Below, in pieces: positions 36,000 to 49,000 of a stretch of DNA of 64,000 nucleotides. The notes under the pieces are model-generated. The model saw only the letters and a list, made by a program, of their open reading frames with translations, made no database searches and had not been told where the DNA came from. The position numbers and the translations under genes are program-made. Origin of the DNA: Leuctra nigra (lineage: Eukaryota; Arthropoda; Insecta; Plecoptera; Leuctridae); NCBI GenBank assembly GCA_934045905.1, contig OW203761.1, positions 30,430,964-30,494,963 on the forward strand, read 5' to 3'. How positions within the stretch are numbered: the first letter of the stretch is position 1; every line of letters begins with the position of its first letter.

Positions 36000-38860
36000 T
36001 TGAGGAAAATTCAAGAACAATTTTATTTTAGATAGATATTTAATTTTCAATTTACATTTTTTTTTTTACTATTAATTTTTAGTAAGTACTTTTGTATTTT
36101 ACGGTTTACCCAAGTGGCATTTGAATCCAATTTTGAATTATTTAGTCTTCTCTGTTGGAACATTGTTGCGGGGCTGTGGCCTGGAGCCACTGATATCCTG
36201 GAGCTTAGCCTCCATGGGGGGGGGGGGGAGGGACGTCCCCCCCCCCCCCCCCCTCCCCTCCCCGTGAATTTCCAAGAAGATTGAAAACGAAAGAAAGATA
36301 AGCCTGAGAAATACTTGGCTTTCTTTGTGTTGTTGCCCTATTTCGAGGATAGTAAATAATTTGCCTCACCTATATTTTTGGACTAATTTCTGTCTGAGCA
36401 AGTTATGATTCTAAAAAAGTTAAAAATTATGTCTAAAATAAAAGAAAAAAGCAAACTCGAATACAGATTTGTACTATTTATTTATTTACTCGGCGTTGGT
36501 AATTAAATTTATATCTTGCCCAAAATGCCTGGAATTTAGTTACTATGTACAACATTTCTGCCGGGGCATCTTCCCCCCACCCTTGGCAGAAATCCTGTGG
36601 ACGTCCATGGCCTGGAGGCAAATTCTCAAAGCTGTTTGTTTTATAATTGAAAAGTCGAGCAATTTAATGGAGAATCATTATTGTCTTGCTTGACCAAACC
36701 TCTAGCGTTCCCCCCAATAATCCAAGATCGCATAAAATACAATCCCATGATTTATTGCGAACAATAATGGAGTAGCTTTGGGGCCGGGTGGGACTGCGAG
36801 ACAATTCAGTTGACAGGCCAATAAATCAAAATGTAACTCAACCACTTTGAGCACATTTCCAACTTGCAGAAAGGTGAATCAGGGGTGACCGAGAGGAGTG
36901 GACGGAACGGAAAACCACAATAAGGCGTGTTGCTTTGGATACCCCTAATAAGTCGACTGTGCTGCCTGGAGCGCGGGGCGGAGTGGTCTGGCATAACATA
37001 CAATTATAGTGTCAACATAGGATAATAGGCAGAGCTATGTGCTGAGCTTCCCATGAACTTGGTACGAAATCGCTAAGACTCCGGAATTATTATTCATATC
37101 TATTCAAGCCATATCGGTTCCATGCTTCATAATCAATTTTCATAACGAAAACACTATACACTTTGAGAATGTCATAAAATTCTGATGATCGTAGACTACG
37201 AGTTGGGAGTAATTATCGGATACCAGTAATTATCTGTAATTACAGTGCCGAGTTCGAGTACTCCATCAGCACATTATTATACTGCAGATAAATCCGGCTG
37301 GATGTTGATACAGCTTGTTATAGGTAGGTAGTAGGTATCTAATTTCATAGTCGACAATGTCGGGTAATTATAATAATTGTATGCCTGCTAGTCTAGCAAC
37401 CATCCATCGCATCCACAAAAAAACAACCTCGAGTCAACAACTTCAAAAATAATGGTAATTAGACAAATCCAGCGTTCAATAGCCTCTTGGTATAAGTCGA
37501 CAGACGTAATGCTTACCATATATTATCTTCTTCGGTTAAAAGATAATGCATCTAATCTAATGTATTAAAATATTGAATTTATTCTACCTATTCTAATACA
37601 TGTAGTTCGGCTACATACATACCGTATACGACTATCTACTTATCACGTACACCTTAGACTAACGAACCAATTAGTCTAAGCTTACATCTTGGTTACGTTA
37701 CCTGTGGTGTGGAAGTAAAACAATAATTAACACTACGTAGAAAACGCATTAAATTACATTTCAGCTGGATCAAAGCCTCAAAGGAACGGTATGAACTTTT
37801 TATATATCATATCAATCAAAAAATAAAATACGAGTAGACATTAACTCTAAATTGTAAATTTTTCAGGCCATATATTTACCCTCAACCTGGAGTAATTAAC
37901 ATTAGAGGTTTTAAATTATGGTGCAGTAAAACATTTAAGCTAATTAAATTTTTATGAAAAACGTGCAAGTCACAATAATTTTCCTCGACCGTCTGGTGGC
38001 ATTCAGGGAATTTTATGAAGTACAAAATCTGCGAAAAGCTTCGATTACCTTAGTTTTACCTAGAGCTTTACAGTTCCACTTCGTAAAATGTATGAACTTT
38101 TTACAAATTCAGAATATCGCTGAATTTTTATGCAACATCTCTCGCTTAGAAGATAATTTTCAAAAAAAGTGATCCATGCTTGTTAAATAATTTCTCTTGA
38201 GCAATTATTCTTTTATTTGACACTTTGTCACTATCTTCTACCAGAGTGAGTGAGGTCGTCCTTATTTCTTAAATTACATTAATCGTGGTTGAAAAGTTGC
38301 ATTTATACGCCTCGGGAATTTCGTTCTCTTCTTTGATCTGTAAACAAATTACAATCGATCCATGGACTGTGAATTTTGATATGGAACTAAGAAATAGTAG
38401 GAATGAGTTGAAATGAACTAGGGAAATCAATTTCTTATTTCAATCAATTCCTGCGGGCTTTACGGAACGATTTCCCGTTCATGATTGACAAGATTTGGGT
38501 CGTTTCTGTCCTTATTTTGAAGTAGATATTTCATCATATTCAACATTTAAAAAATATTATAATCAAAAAATAGACACGAATGTTTTATTGTCAGTATCCC
38601 GTGCAAAGAATGTAATACTGTATGGTGACAGGACAGACGACAGTAGGCAAGAAACGAAAGGAACCAATGGGGCGGGGAACGAGCGGAGTCGAACCCAACG
38701 AGGCCAGTGCCTGGAGTTCCTGGAACCAACAATCAAGATGTAATCAGCAACCAACCACGACCCGAGCCAGAACAATGTAAGGAAGATTTCAATCGAGATT
38801 AATACACAAGCAAAAGCTGTTTATGACGACGTTGTTTATGTATTGGTGGGGGTTGATCCC
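36000..38860. other. Intergenic region between Reps and Frizzled: no gene seen
   Basis: AT-rich, with G and C homopolymer runs at 36217-36254 and a GGCAGAAATCCTG fragment of the CCCTGCGGGGC family near 36576. I see no coding exon. Confidence 0.45.
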
Positions 38861-38979
38861 ACGCCCTAGCTCGGCGTTTACTCTGGCCTGCTCTGGCTCA
38901 TTCGGATCTGCACCGACGACGTCGACAGAAGTTGGTGCGTCTTTAAACCTATTAGAAGACAATCATTAATCATCATGTC

Positions 38980-39133
38980 GTTGTCAGTGGCATGAGCACG
39001 TGTGTTCGACGCATGCGCAACACGGTGTGTTGGTCGGCCGGCTGAGCGGGCGGCGCGGCGCGGCCGGCGGGATTCAGTCAGCGCAGAGATACGGAGAGAG
39101 GCAGACGTGTGAAGTGTTCTTGCGAGAGCCACC
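38980..39133 (+). promoter_or_regulatory. fz4: GC-rich 5' region of Frizzled-4
   Basis: A GC-rich, CpG-rich stretch (GGGCGGCGCGGCGCGGCCGG near 39047) contrasts with the AT-rich surroundings and leads to a strong translation context, CCACCATGG, at 39134. There is no TATA box. The transcription start lies probably in or just upstream of this stretch. Confidence 0.5.
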
Positions 39134-40062
39134 ATGGCTCTTCGCGCTCTGACGTTGTTGTTCCTGCTAGTCTGCGCGATAGCACGGGTTCGAACCTCGG
39201 ACAGAAAGTGTGAACCAATCAGAGTTGAATTGTGTCGGAACCTAGGCTATAATCACACGGGTATGCCTAATTTGGTAGGCCATGAAATCCAAGGCGACGC
39301 GGATTTCACGTTACAAACATTCTCTCCGCTGATCCAGTACGGCTGTTCGGCTCAGCTGCACTTCTTCCTGTGTTCAGTGTACGTGCCCATGTGTACGGAC
39401 AAAGTGGCGTTGCCTATCGGCCCGTGCCGTGGCCTCTGCGAGTCCGTGCGCGCACGATGTTACCCCGTGCTGCAGGGGTTCGGCTTCCCTTGGCCCGCCG
39501 CCCTCAACTGCTCCAAGTTCCCTCAGGACAACAACCACGAGCACATGTGCATGGAGGGTCCCGGCGAAGTGCACCTCCAACCCGAGCAGCCCATCCGCGT
39601 GCAGCTGTCCCCGCAGCTGGTGCAGCCGCCTTGCGCCCGGTACGCACGTCCCAGCTCGTACGTGTACGTCAACCGCTCGGGACGCTGCGCCCCTCTGTGC
39701 GACGCCGATATCTTGTTCGGGCGCAGTGACAAGACGCTGGCGGAAGTCTGGCTCACCGTCTGGGCGGGCTTGTGCTTCCTGTCCACGCTGATGGCGGTGT
39801 TGACGTTCCTAGTCGACTCCGGCGGCGGACAGGCGAGGTTCCGCTATCCTGAACGACCGCTCGCCTTCCTGGCACTCTGCTACAACCTGGCGAGTGTAGG
39901 TTGGGGCGTGAGAGCCGCCGCCGGGAGGGTGGCGGTGGCATGTACCGCCGACCCGCAGAACCCCGGCACTCTGCTCCTCTCGCAAGACGGCCTAGGCAAT
40001 GCCAACTGCGCCGTCGTCTTCATCCTCCTCTACTATTTCGGCACCGCCGCGGCCGCTGTTTG
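39134..40062 (+). CDS. fz4: fz4 exon 1
   Basis: It encodes the signal peptide, the CRD, TM1, TM2 and the start of TM3, ending GTAAAAVW. Donor TTTG|GTGAGT splits a Trp codon (phase 2). Confidence 0.95.
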
Positions 40063-43000
40063 GTGAGTAATCTTTGAAATGGCAAATGCATCAACTCATC
40101 AATTGACCTCACTTGCCCGCCACTGCGTACGAGCAGCGAGTGAGGGCATGCAGGTGTCTGTTGTCCTGTGGGTGGGGGAGGTCTCGCAGGCGCCATCCCA
40201 CGCCTCGCCGTTCTGGCCGTCGAAAAGGCGTGGTCGCGATTTGTGGCGACTGCTTTATGACATTCTCTAACGAACTGGTTGTTGGAATCATTAACGTGGT
40301 GGTGTATTTCTCACTTGCCGTGTCGAACTCATGTGTACATATTATCATCTACAAACACTCTGAACGAGTTTTTAGTTGTCTTTGTTTTACTCTCGACCAC
40401 ATCTCTGGCTGGCCGGTTGCTAAGTGGCTCGGCAACACTGCGCGGACCCCCGGCCGTCCGACCCGGGGGTGTACAAACAGTGTTCTTCGTGTCGACGTTT
40501 TCGTACACCAACGAGCACCCAAGTTTAATGTAGACGTAATACACTATCTAATAACGTTGTATTCATTCCTAGTCAAATCCATGAGTAGATCCCGTGCTAT
40601 GCCCACAGAAAATGATTATATTTCTGGAGATGGATATTTGGTCACCCCTGATATCCACGCTTCTTCTCTCAACTCCGCCCCATGTTTGACTTGCTTGGCC
40701 AGACATGTGATTATCACCGAATAATAACCATCCTGCGCTCTGCCTCACCTTGCTCGTAGAGAGGAGAGTCCCATGTGCCTTCTCACTCGCTCCATCCCGC
40801 AGCCACATGTGTGCGCGACATGGAGCCAAGGCGTCCCGCGTTCATCACGGAACACCCATCTTTCACAGGAACAAGCCAGAATACAACAAACAAGTTGAGA
40901 TGGTCTTCCTTGAATGTGCACAAATTCCGCAATTACGTACTTTCTAATAAGTTTTGGATTGTGTCCACATCCATGCCATTTCATCGCCTTCAGATGCGAT
41001 TGAACATGATTGAACAACTTACATTACATTCTCAAACGTGTACAGCAGAATTTTAGAATTCCCGATCGTCTCCACCAGAAGTTGTTAATTATGCAAAGGG
41101 TTTTTATAGCTTTGTCATTGCATCTACAACATAAGAAAACGAAACTTAAAATGGAATCTTATTTGCTTGGATTCGGACGTAGCGACCACGAAGTGACTAA
41201 CAATGCAGTTGAACATGGATCGGGTACCGAGAACCTCCAACGCAAGCAGACTGCGTCGTGATTGGAAATCACGAGCGAAACAGTAGAAATGATATTCAAA
41301 CCTAGGACGGAATAGTATGTTCGTAATTGGTTAGCGTTAGATCGAGTTGAAGCAATCCAAATTGCGACGATAATTCAATCCCAATTTCATGTGTAGTGCT
41401 GGTAGGAAAGGCGAGCAAGAAAGACGTAGTGATTTGCCAGACTGGGAATCAGAGTTTGGTTACACAATGGTGCCACATGTTTGTCTACACAAGAGTGTTA
41501 TCTTCTTGCGGAAGCTAGCATAATATTGACTCGAACTCCTAACAACACAGAGAAGAAGCCAGGCCAGGTGAACACAGTCATGATTTCACAAACCAAACAG
41601 CCGAACATAGCATTCACCACTGTGCCAGGATTTATAATCTCCACCATTCTTTAGTCGTTCAGGCTTGGCTGGTGTAAAAGCGCTGTCGACCATTTACAAG
41701 AACCAAATGGATAATAGGAATTTGGAGTAAAATTGAGGGAAAATGGAGACTTTTCAAAACTCAATACGCATTCATTGAGGACCCTTACTAAGAAAATCAC
41801 TTTCTAATGCACAATAATATTCATTGTCCAATTTGTCCCTCAGCTGTGTTTAATTAATATGTAATGTAACTGTAATGTGCTTATATTTCGATTTGATAAT
41901 GTATTGCTAACTGATTACACGACATCCGTTATGTTATTGAAGCAATGACAGAGGCTCTGAGGAATCATTATGCGGTTAGCTCCGAGTGAGGATCGTGGCG
42001 ACTTCGAAATCAGACGGGATGACTTGAGATTGGCAATCAATCTCTGATTGACATTATGTACTCGCCTCGTGGTAGCTTCTTGGATCTCTATGATGGTGGC
42101 AGAGTTGAGTGATGTGGTAAAATAGGATTGCTTCTTGGTTGTGAGTGACAAGGTAATTTATTTAGTTAGAGCCGGTTGTCAGACAGAGTGACAGAGTATT
42201 TTCTTTTCTAGTGAACCTTGTTTTTTTGCTCTTCGCCTCGAATGCCAGGCGTTTATGAGAGGGCAACCCAGGAGTGTACAAAAGTCACTACGTAGTATAC
42301 ATCTATACGTATATAAACCTATATAGTTTGTTTTCACACCCTTGATTGTCGTGTAAACAAAGACGGACCTACAGCTTGTCTCGGGAAACAAACACATTAA
42401 CTGCAGCAGCACACATAGCTAGCTTCTGTTGGTTCGGTTGGCTAGCTTGTCTTACAATGTACACCATTCTCTCAAGCAGGCCTCTGATTGGCTCTGATGT
42501 GTGAAGTAAAAATAAAATAACGCGTTGTTACTGCTTCTCAAACAACCCCAGCTAGAGACAACAAACAAGGCAGACAGGATGTTCTAGAGAGCGAGGTGTC
42601 CCAACTCTCCAGCAAGCTCCTCGCCTTCATTTCATCGGCTAGTATTTATTGAATTCTGTGCTCTTGGAAACAATCAGCTAGGGATATATGTAAATGTTCT
42701 GAACCAGGCCCGGCTGGGGCAGGTAGATGCAGGTTCCCCATTGAGAGAGTGATTTGTGGTGCCGCCCAGGTGTCCAGGAGAAATGCCTTGTTAATCTTGA
42801 GACCTCCGCGGACACTGCACGCAGCAATCGCATGGAACTCAAACATCAGTTGATGGAGTTGAGAGTAGCTTACGTAGGTACAAACAGGAGATGGTTTATT
42901 GTTGATTGTTACACGAATAATTTTGTTGGTCATGAACAGAGCCGTTTGTCATGACAAACAACATCTTCACCTTCAGATGATTTCAATACACTCACTTGAA

Positions 43001-46000
43001 TGTAAATTCAGACTGTCCTTAGTACGGCATAACAATAGTACCGAGTGTGTACAGAAAAATGTAATATTTTACTCCTGTATCAACGAGTTAAATTTAAATT
43101 CTTTACCGTAGAGGTAGAAGGGGGGAAGTCGATATTTTCTATTTGCGTTGTGTAATACTCTAAATAGGATTGAACTGATGTCAACAAATAGAGTTAAATT
43201 GAATTGTAGATTGGATGAAGGCAGAATTACTGGTTTATGAGCTCATGTCAAGAATCATTGAAATGGACTTCCACTGAGATACGGAATTATTTTTGATATT
43301 CGCCAAAAAAATGGTCATATGTTGGGAGGGGCATCTTAGAAAATTCGGAGTTCTGTAGAATTAGGGGAATTAGGTACCTACCTACTTTTGTTAAGGGTAA
43401 AAGTTATTACGATTCCAAGTTGTACGATGCGATGTTGTTGCCGCGGTGTGTGGACATACCTGCAGGTTGAACGAGCAGTGGAAGAAAAACAGCGATGTTT
43501 ATCCGGTTGATTGATGGAGCAAGCGAGTTGGAGTCGATCCATCGAACCTCTGCAGCATCCGAGGAGGACCACGACCACGAACACGAAGATGAGGTTCAAA
43601 TGTGTTGTTCTAGACAAACAAAAGAAGTCACGTAGCGCTCGCTACTCTTGTCACATTCAGACCTCGGTATGCCATTACTTCAAGACGATCCCAGCAGGGT
43701 CATCAGTCCCTTTGAATATCGGCCTTGTTTTTTACTCTCCTTATCACTATTTCATATTGTAAAATCTAAACTCGAGTATTGCTATTGCATACCACTAGAG
43801 AAGGGGGATTTCTTGGGTTATCGTCCACTAGTAATTGACGACGAGAAATGCCCTAATAAATGAAGCCTTTTACTTCTCGGGTTACAGATAATATCAGAAT
43901 TGTGCTGTCAATGATAAATTATTTTATTAAAAAAAAAACCAAATTAAACATTGAAGAAAGAATGTGGTCTGGCCTACTTGCTGTGACGCGATCGTTTTAA
44001 ATAATTATTCTTTTTAATTTAAAAATAAACTTTCCGTTCACAATGTGCAGGATAGGGAATGATTTAGTGCTTGTGTTAAAATAAACACACAGTGCCTAAT
44101 GAAAAAATATCACGATTTATAGATAAATCTTTCAGCTCCGGTCTTCGCGTTTCGCCACATTTTATGATCATTCGAAATTATCTATCGGGTTTATTGTTCG
44201 AAAGCCAAGCAAATCATGAAGCTAATTAAATTAGCATACAAGTAAGCGCTGGCCAATGAGAGACGGGCCACGTGACATTACGGTTTGTCTTTCATGTGTG
44301 CTGATTCAATCAGGCATTCTGCTACCAGGACACAAGAAGTCGTTAGAGCTCCGCTTATTACTGTGTGAAATCCACAGCGATGGGATGTTTATACGTTTAC
44401 GGCCATATTATTATTCTTGACAAGATTTTTATGTCTAGAATTATCTTAATCTGAACGGCTGGAATAGGGGCCGGCTGCTCTAGAAGGACAAGAAGTCAAT
44501 CAACTTAATTGCCAAACGAAATAATGTCCCCATTTGATTATCAAAATAATGTGAGAGAATTTTAAATTTTAGAAGCTACACTACAGCTGGTTTCTGAAAT
44601 ATTCGAATATTTCTGATCAATGTGGAAAGTTGTAAATGGTGTCCATGCCATTTACGCCCGATTTACACGGTCACATTTAATTTATTGAACAACTTCTGTG
44701 TCACAGTCTTTGGCACAGTCCTTGTCACATTTCTTGAAGTAAATTAGAACATGTTTTAAGTTCGGTGACAGAAAGTTGTTTTATGTAAATGCAAGATTGT
44801 GTGAAAACTGGGAATGTGACACAGAAGTTGTTCAAGAAATTGTACCGTGTATAAATCGGGTCTGTTTTCACAACATGAAAATACGTTTGATTAAACTTAA
44901 AACAATGATTGTAAACGGAGAACCAACAACAACAATAATAAAATAATCTGAATAATAAAATAAAATAATGGCAACATATTTACAGAAAAATATGCAGATA
45001 ATACCTACCTACCTAGGTACTGTCATTCGAAACTGAAAAATAAATAATTTGTGATTGTCAATGAGTTGTAGGGGTTTGTGGATTTTTAATGTATGCATAT
45101 TTTTTATGTATTGCAATATTCGTATTATGTGACTTTATTATTGTTATGACAAATGTACTGAGTGTATGCTGGATTTGTTATACAAGTAAGCTTGTTAACT
45201 GCAATAAATCAATCAAATCAATTTCTAAGAGGACATATTCTTGAGCAGTCCATGTGGTTGATGCTCTTGCCACGTTCACAGTGGCGTGGTCACATGTGCT
45301 CGGTGATGTTCTCAGTGGCGTAGGTCTCATATGTGCAGCAGTGACAATGTGTTCTTGTGTCCTCCAGGTGGGTGGTACTGACGGTGTCGTGGTTCCTAGC
45401 TGCGGCGTTGCGATGGAGCCACGAGCACATTCTACAACACTCCTCCCTCTTCCATCTGGCGGGCTGGGGACTCCCCGCGGCTCAAACTATCGCCATCTTG
45501 GTTCTTCGTGACGTCGACGCCGACGAGCTTACAGGTGAGTGACAGAAGTTGTTAATAGAACCAGCGATCATTGGGATAGTTCAAGCTATTGTTTAATTCC
45601 TCACCGGTTTTTTTCTCAATCAATTGGTCTATTTTATTTGCATCCCGCAAAAGGTTTTGCGCCCCACCTATAGGCACCAGCACAAGCAGCGGTATTATCG
45701 TCGCTACTTATGCTGGCTGGTGCTTGCGGTGGGGTGCAAAATCTTTTGCGGGATGTGAATAAAATAGACCTATTGAGAGAGAAAACGCCGAGGATTACTC
45801 TGTCGTGCTACAGATATTTAAGCTAAGCAACGTCATCGTCGAAAGTGGGCATCACCCTGGGCTGCAAACTGCGTATGGAACCCACGTATGGACCAAATTG
45901 TCAATATGCGCATGTACAGAACGATCACGTGATTCATCGAGGGTTCCAGTGACGGATTGCAACAAATGGGATGCCACCTCCAGGGGCGTATAAAACTGTT

Positions 46001-49000
46001 TGGTACCCCTAGGCTCATACACATGAGGCGCCCCCCCCCCCCCCCCCCCCAAAAAAAAGGAAACAATTGCACCCTGTCTATTTCTGTTCTATTTTCTCTT
46101 AAAATCACTGAACGACGCTGTAATCACAGAAACCATTTAAATTGGGATGTACCCGCAAGAATGAAGGCGTTAGACGCCCCGCATGTCTTTTTTTAGAATT
46201 TATACACTTTTTGATTGAACCTGGGGCGAGGAAATAGCGTATTTTTCAATCTAAATCATTGTAATATATCTCAAGTTAGGAACCCTATACCTCTTGCGTG
46301 GGGGGGGGGGGGGGATCTCCATACCACCCAATTATATTAAAAATACTACATTAATTATTGTCTTGACACAAGTTATACCACATTTTCATAATACTTCGTG
46401 TTGGTAGTTTGTTTATGATTTCATAATTTTTACCATAAGTTGGCATTTATTTGACGCCGCGGCGCCCCCTGGAAGATGGCGCCCCAAGGCTTTAGCCTGG
46501 GTAGCCTAATGGGTAATATGCCCCTGGCCAACACTCAACCCGTATTTTCATGGTCGATACGTTTCTTATCGAACACGGCAGTATAATGTCATTTGTAGTG
46601 GGCGAAGTGTACATTTCCCATGGCACATCCAGCACCCACCATTATAACCGAGATACATCTATTATCTAGCTTCGTAGACATGGTAACAGAACAGTGAGCA
46701 GATTGCCGGCAGTGACGTATTAATTTACTTTTAACAGAAAATTAACGATTTCCAATGATATTGAACAGAACAGATAAATCAGTCTTCTGTGTCCTGGTAA
46801 GGGGCTGTGCATAAAGGACGTCACGCTAAAAGTGGGATATTTTGACACCCCCCCCCCCTCCCCCCTGTCACGCTGTGTCACACTTTTCGAGACCCCCCCC
46901 CTAAAAGGACGTCACAAATTTGTCTCTACCCCCCCTTAAGTAGAATATTTTTTACTGTAAAATGTATCCAAATGTATCGTTTTTAGCGAAATTTCCGGTC
47001 CCGACATATCAACTGAAATTTAAAATGTTTGAAAATATCTATATCAAAACGTGACGTTCTACTGCCTCCAGTACCCCCCCTCCCCCCTGTCACACTGTGT
47101 CCTATACTGGTGCACCCCCCCTCCCCCCCTGAAGCGTGACGTCCTTTATGCACAGCCCCTAAGCGTTTCAGATCCCGCCAACACGCTTTTGCCAGGAATT
47201 GCGTCGCAGCTTGAGGTCACACATTGTTATCTCTTCGACACTAAGAACAGGAGCCGAAACTATCAGACAATAGTCCTCATTAAATCTCAGTTAATTCCAC
47301 AGCACACACCTCTCTCAGTACAGAGTGTACTTAGCAGTTGAATTACAGCGTCGAGCGTGTGAATGCATTGCCGATCGCTAGCCAAGTCAACAACAGTCTT
47401 TCGACGCCGACTGTGGGTAGCTTAGGTGGCATATTACAGACACAGCCAAGCGATGCTTTGTACATAACATAGTCAAAGGCAAAGAGTCAACTTGGCGATA
47501 AGAAAAAGAACTCAAAGGAATTGGGCTGCCAGACGCCCTTGTCATGTTTACCTGCTTTGCTTTGATGATTGCGTTTAGAAATTGGGAAATAACATTCCTA
47601 TTTCACTCTGGTTGTTCTAAATTTACTGATTTTTCTCCTGTCCTGCTTCTGTTCTGGCTTCCGTCGCAAGTCCAGTCCGCTCTGCTAATATATTCCTTGG
47701 ACTGGAATGTCTTCGTGCCGGTCTCTTTGTCTTGTCTTCTGCTATGCAATGTCCGAGCCGTGTTTGCATGCTATTCTCTCAGATAAATATACGTCGTTGT
47801 CGATGCAGCTGCAATGTTGCAATGTGGACCTGCGACATGCTAAGTAGCCAACAGTGGCTATCGCTTGAGTTGAGTGTTAACGGGTACAAATTTGTCCACA
47901 AATGAACATTCCAAGCAATCAAAAGCCGTGCATGTGGTAATGCGATGCTATGTATCGTCGATACTTAGAGAATGGGAATGTCGGGTTCAGAAATTATCTA
48001 CTTCATGACTTCGATTTGAGGAGTATCTCTCGTCAATACACCGATTTTTATTTCTAAAAATTATATCATCCATATACATCCAGATAATTTCTCAAAGACT
48101 GATTATGGACCGATGTCATTTTAGACATTTTGTAACAACTCTTCGAATACGTTTACCTCTCTCTCAGCAAAATCTTGGAAATTTGTGATTCTAGGACGGT
48201 AATCTAAATTGTAACTAACTTCCATTATATTATTAAATATTCAGAAAAAAAATCCGTTGTGGCGAATGTGTTTCTAAATGACGTATGTAGCCTAAGGTCA
48301 ATTGATTCAATATGTAACGTGTAACAATTGATTCGGTTGCATACGTTCCATTATTGGTAATATTGGAGTTAATACGTTTTATATAAAAATATAATAGGTA
48401 TAATGGATCGCCTGTCAGTGATGATTACTGGATCAAACCGGCATTTTGGCATCACAGTACTAAGTAGTTCGGCGTTGAGAAATCCTTCCCAATGGATGAT
48501 GGATGCAGTGTCGGGATCTATGCCAATAGAGATAGGTCTGTGTTTACCTGCCCGGTATTGATATTGCTTTCTGTTCAACTCATGTTGCACACATGTTCCT
48601 GTCTTATCAGTGTTAGTCTTCTTGTCGAGATAGCACAGCGATTGATAACATTGATAACGGCTCGCTGCTACCGAAATACGCTTTTATTGAGGAGGGGTGA
48701 CCAAAAGTGTTGATAGAAGTGAAGGGGTGAACGCAAGCAATCATTTCATGTTACTGCACTGCCATTTCGAATTGCAGCTCCCAACAGAGATTCCAACAAT
48801 CGTATAGATTATGTTATGGCGCTAACAATTTACCCGTACCCAGCTTGGGCTTCCAGGGGGCATGTATTGGGGGAGGGGGGGGGGGGGGCAAAACACATAC
48901 TTATAACATTAGAAATATTCAATGATTGAGTTGAGCGCCTTAAAACTAAGTAAAAACAAAAGTAAATTCCTGTCTGACTCTGGATTGTAAAACCGGCCCA

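Noticed and set aside
40113..40724. 203-codon frame in fz4 intron 1
   Set aside because: No recognisable domain, and it starts just after a strong exon 1 donor whose splice is confirmed by protein continuity.
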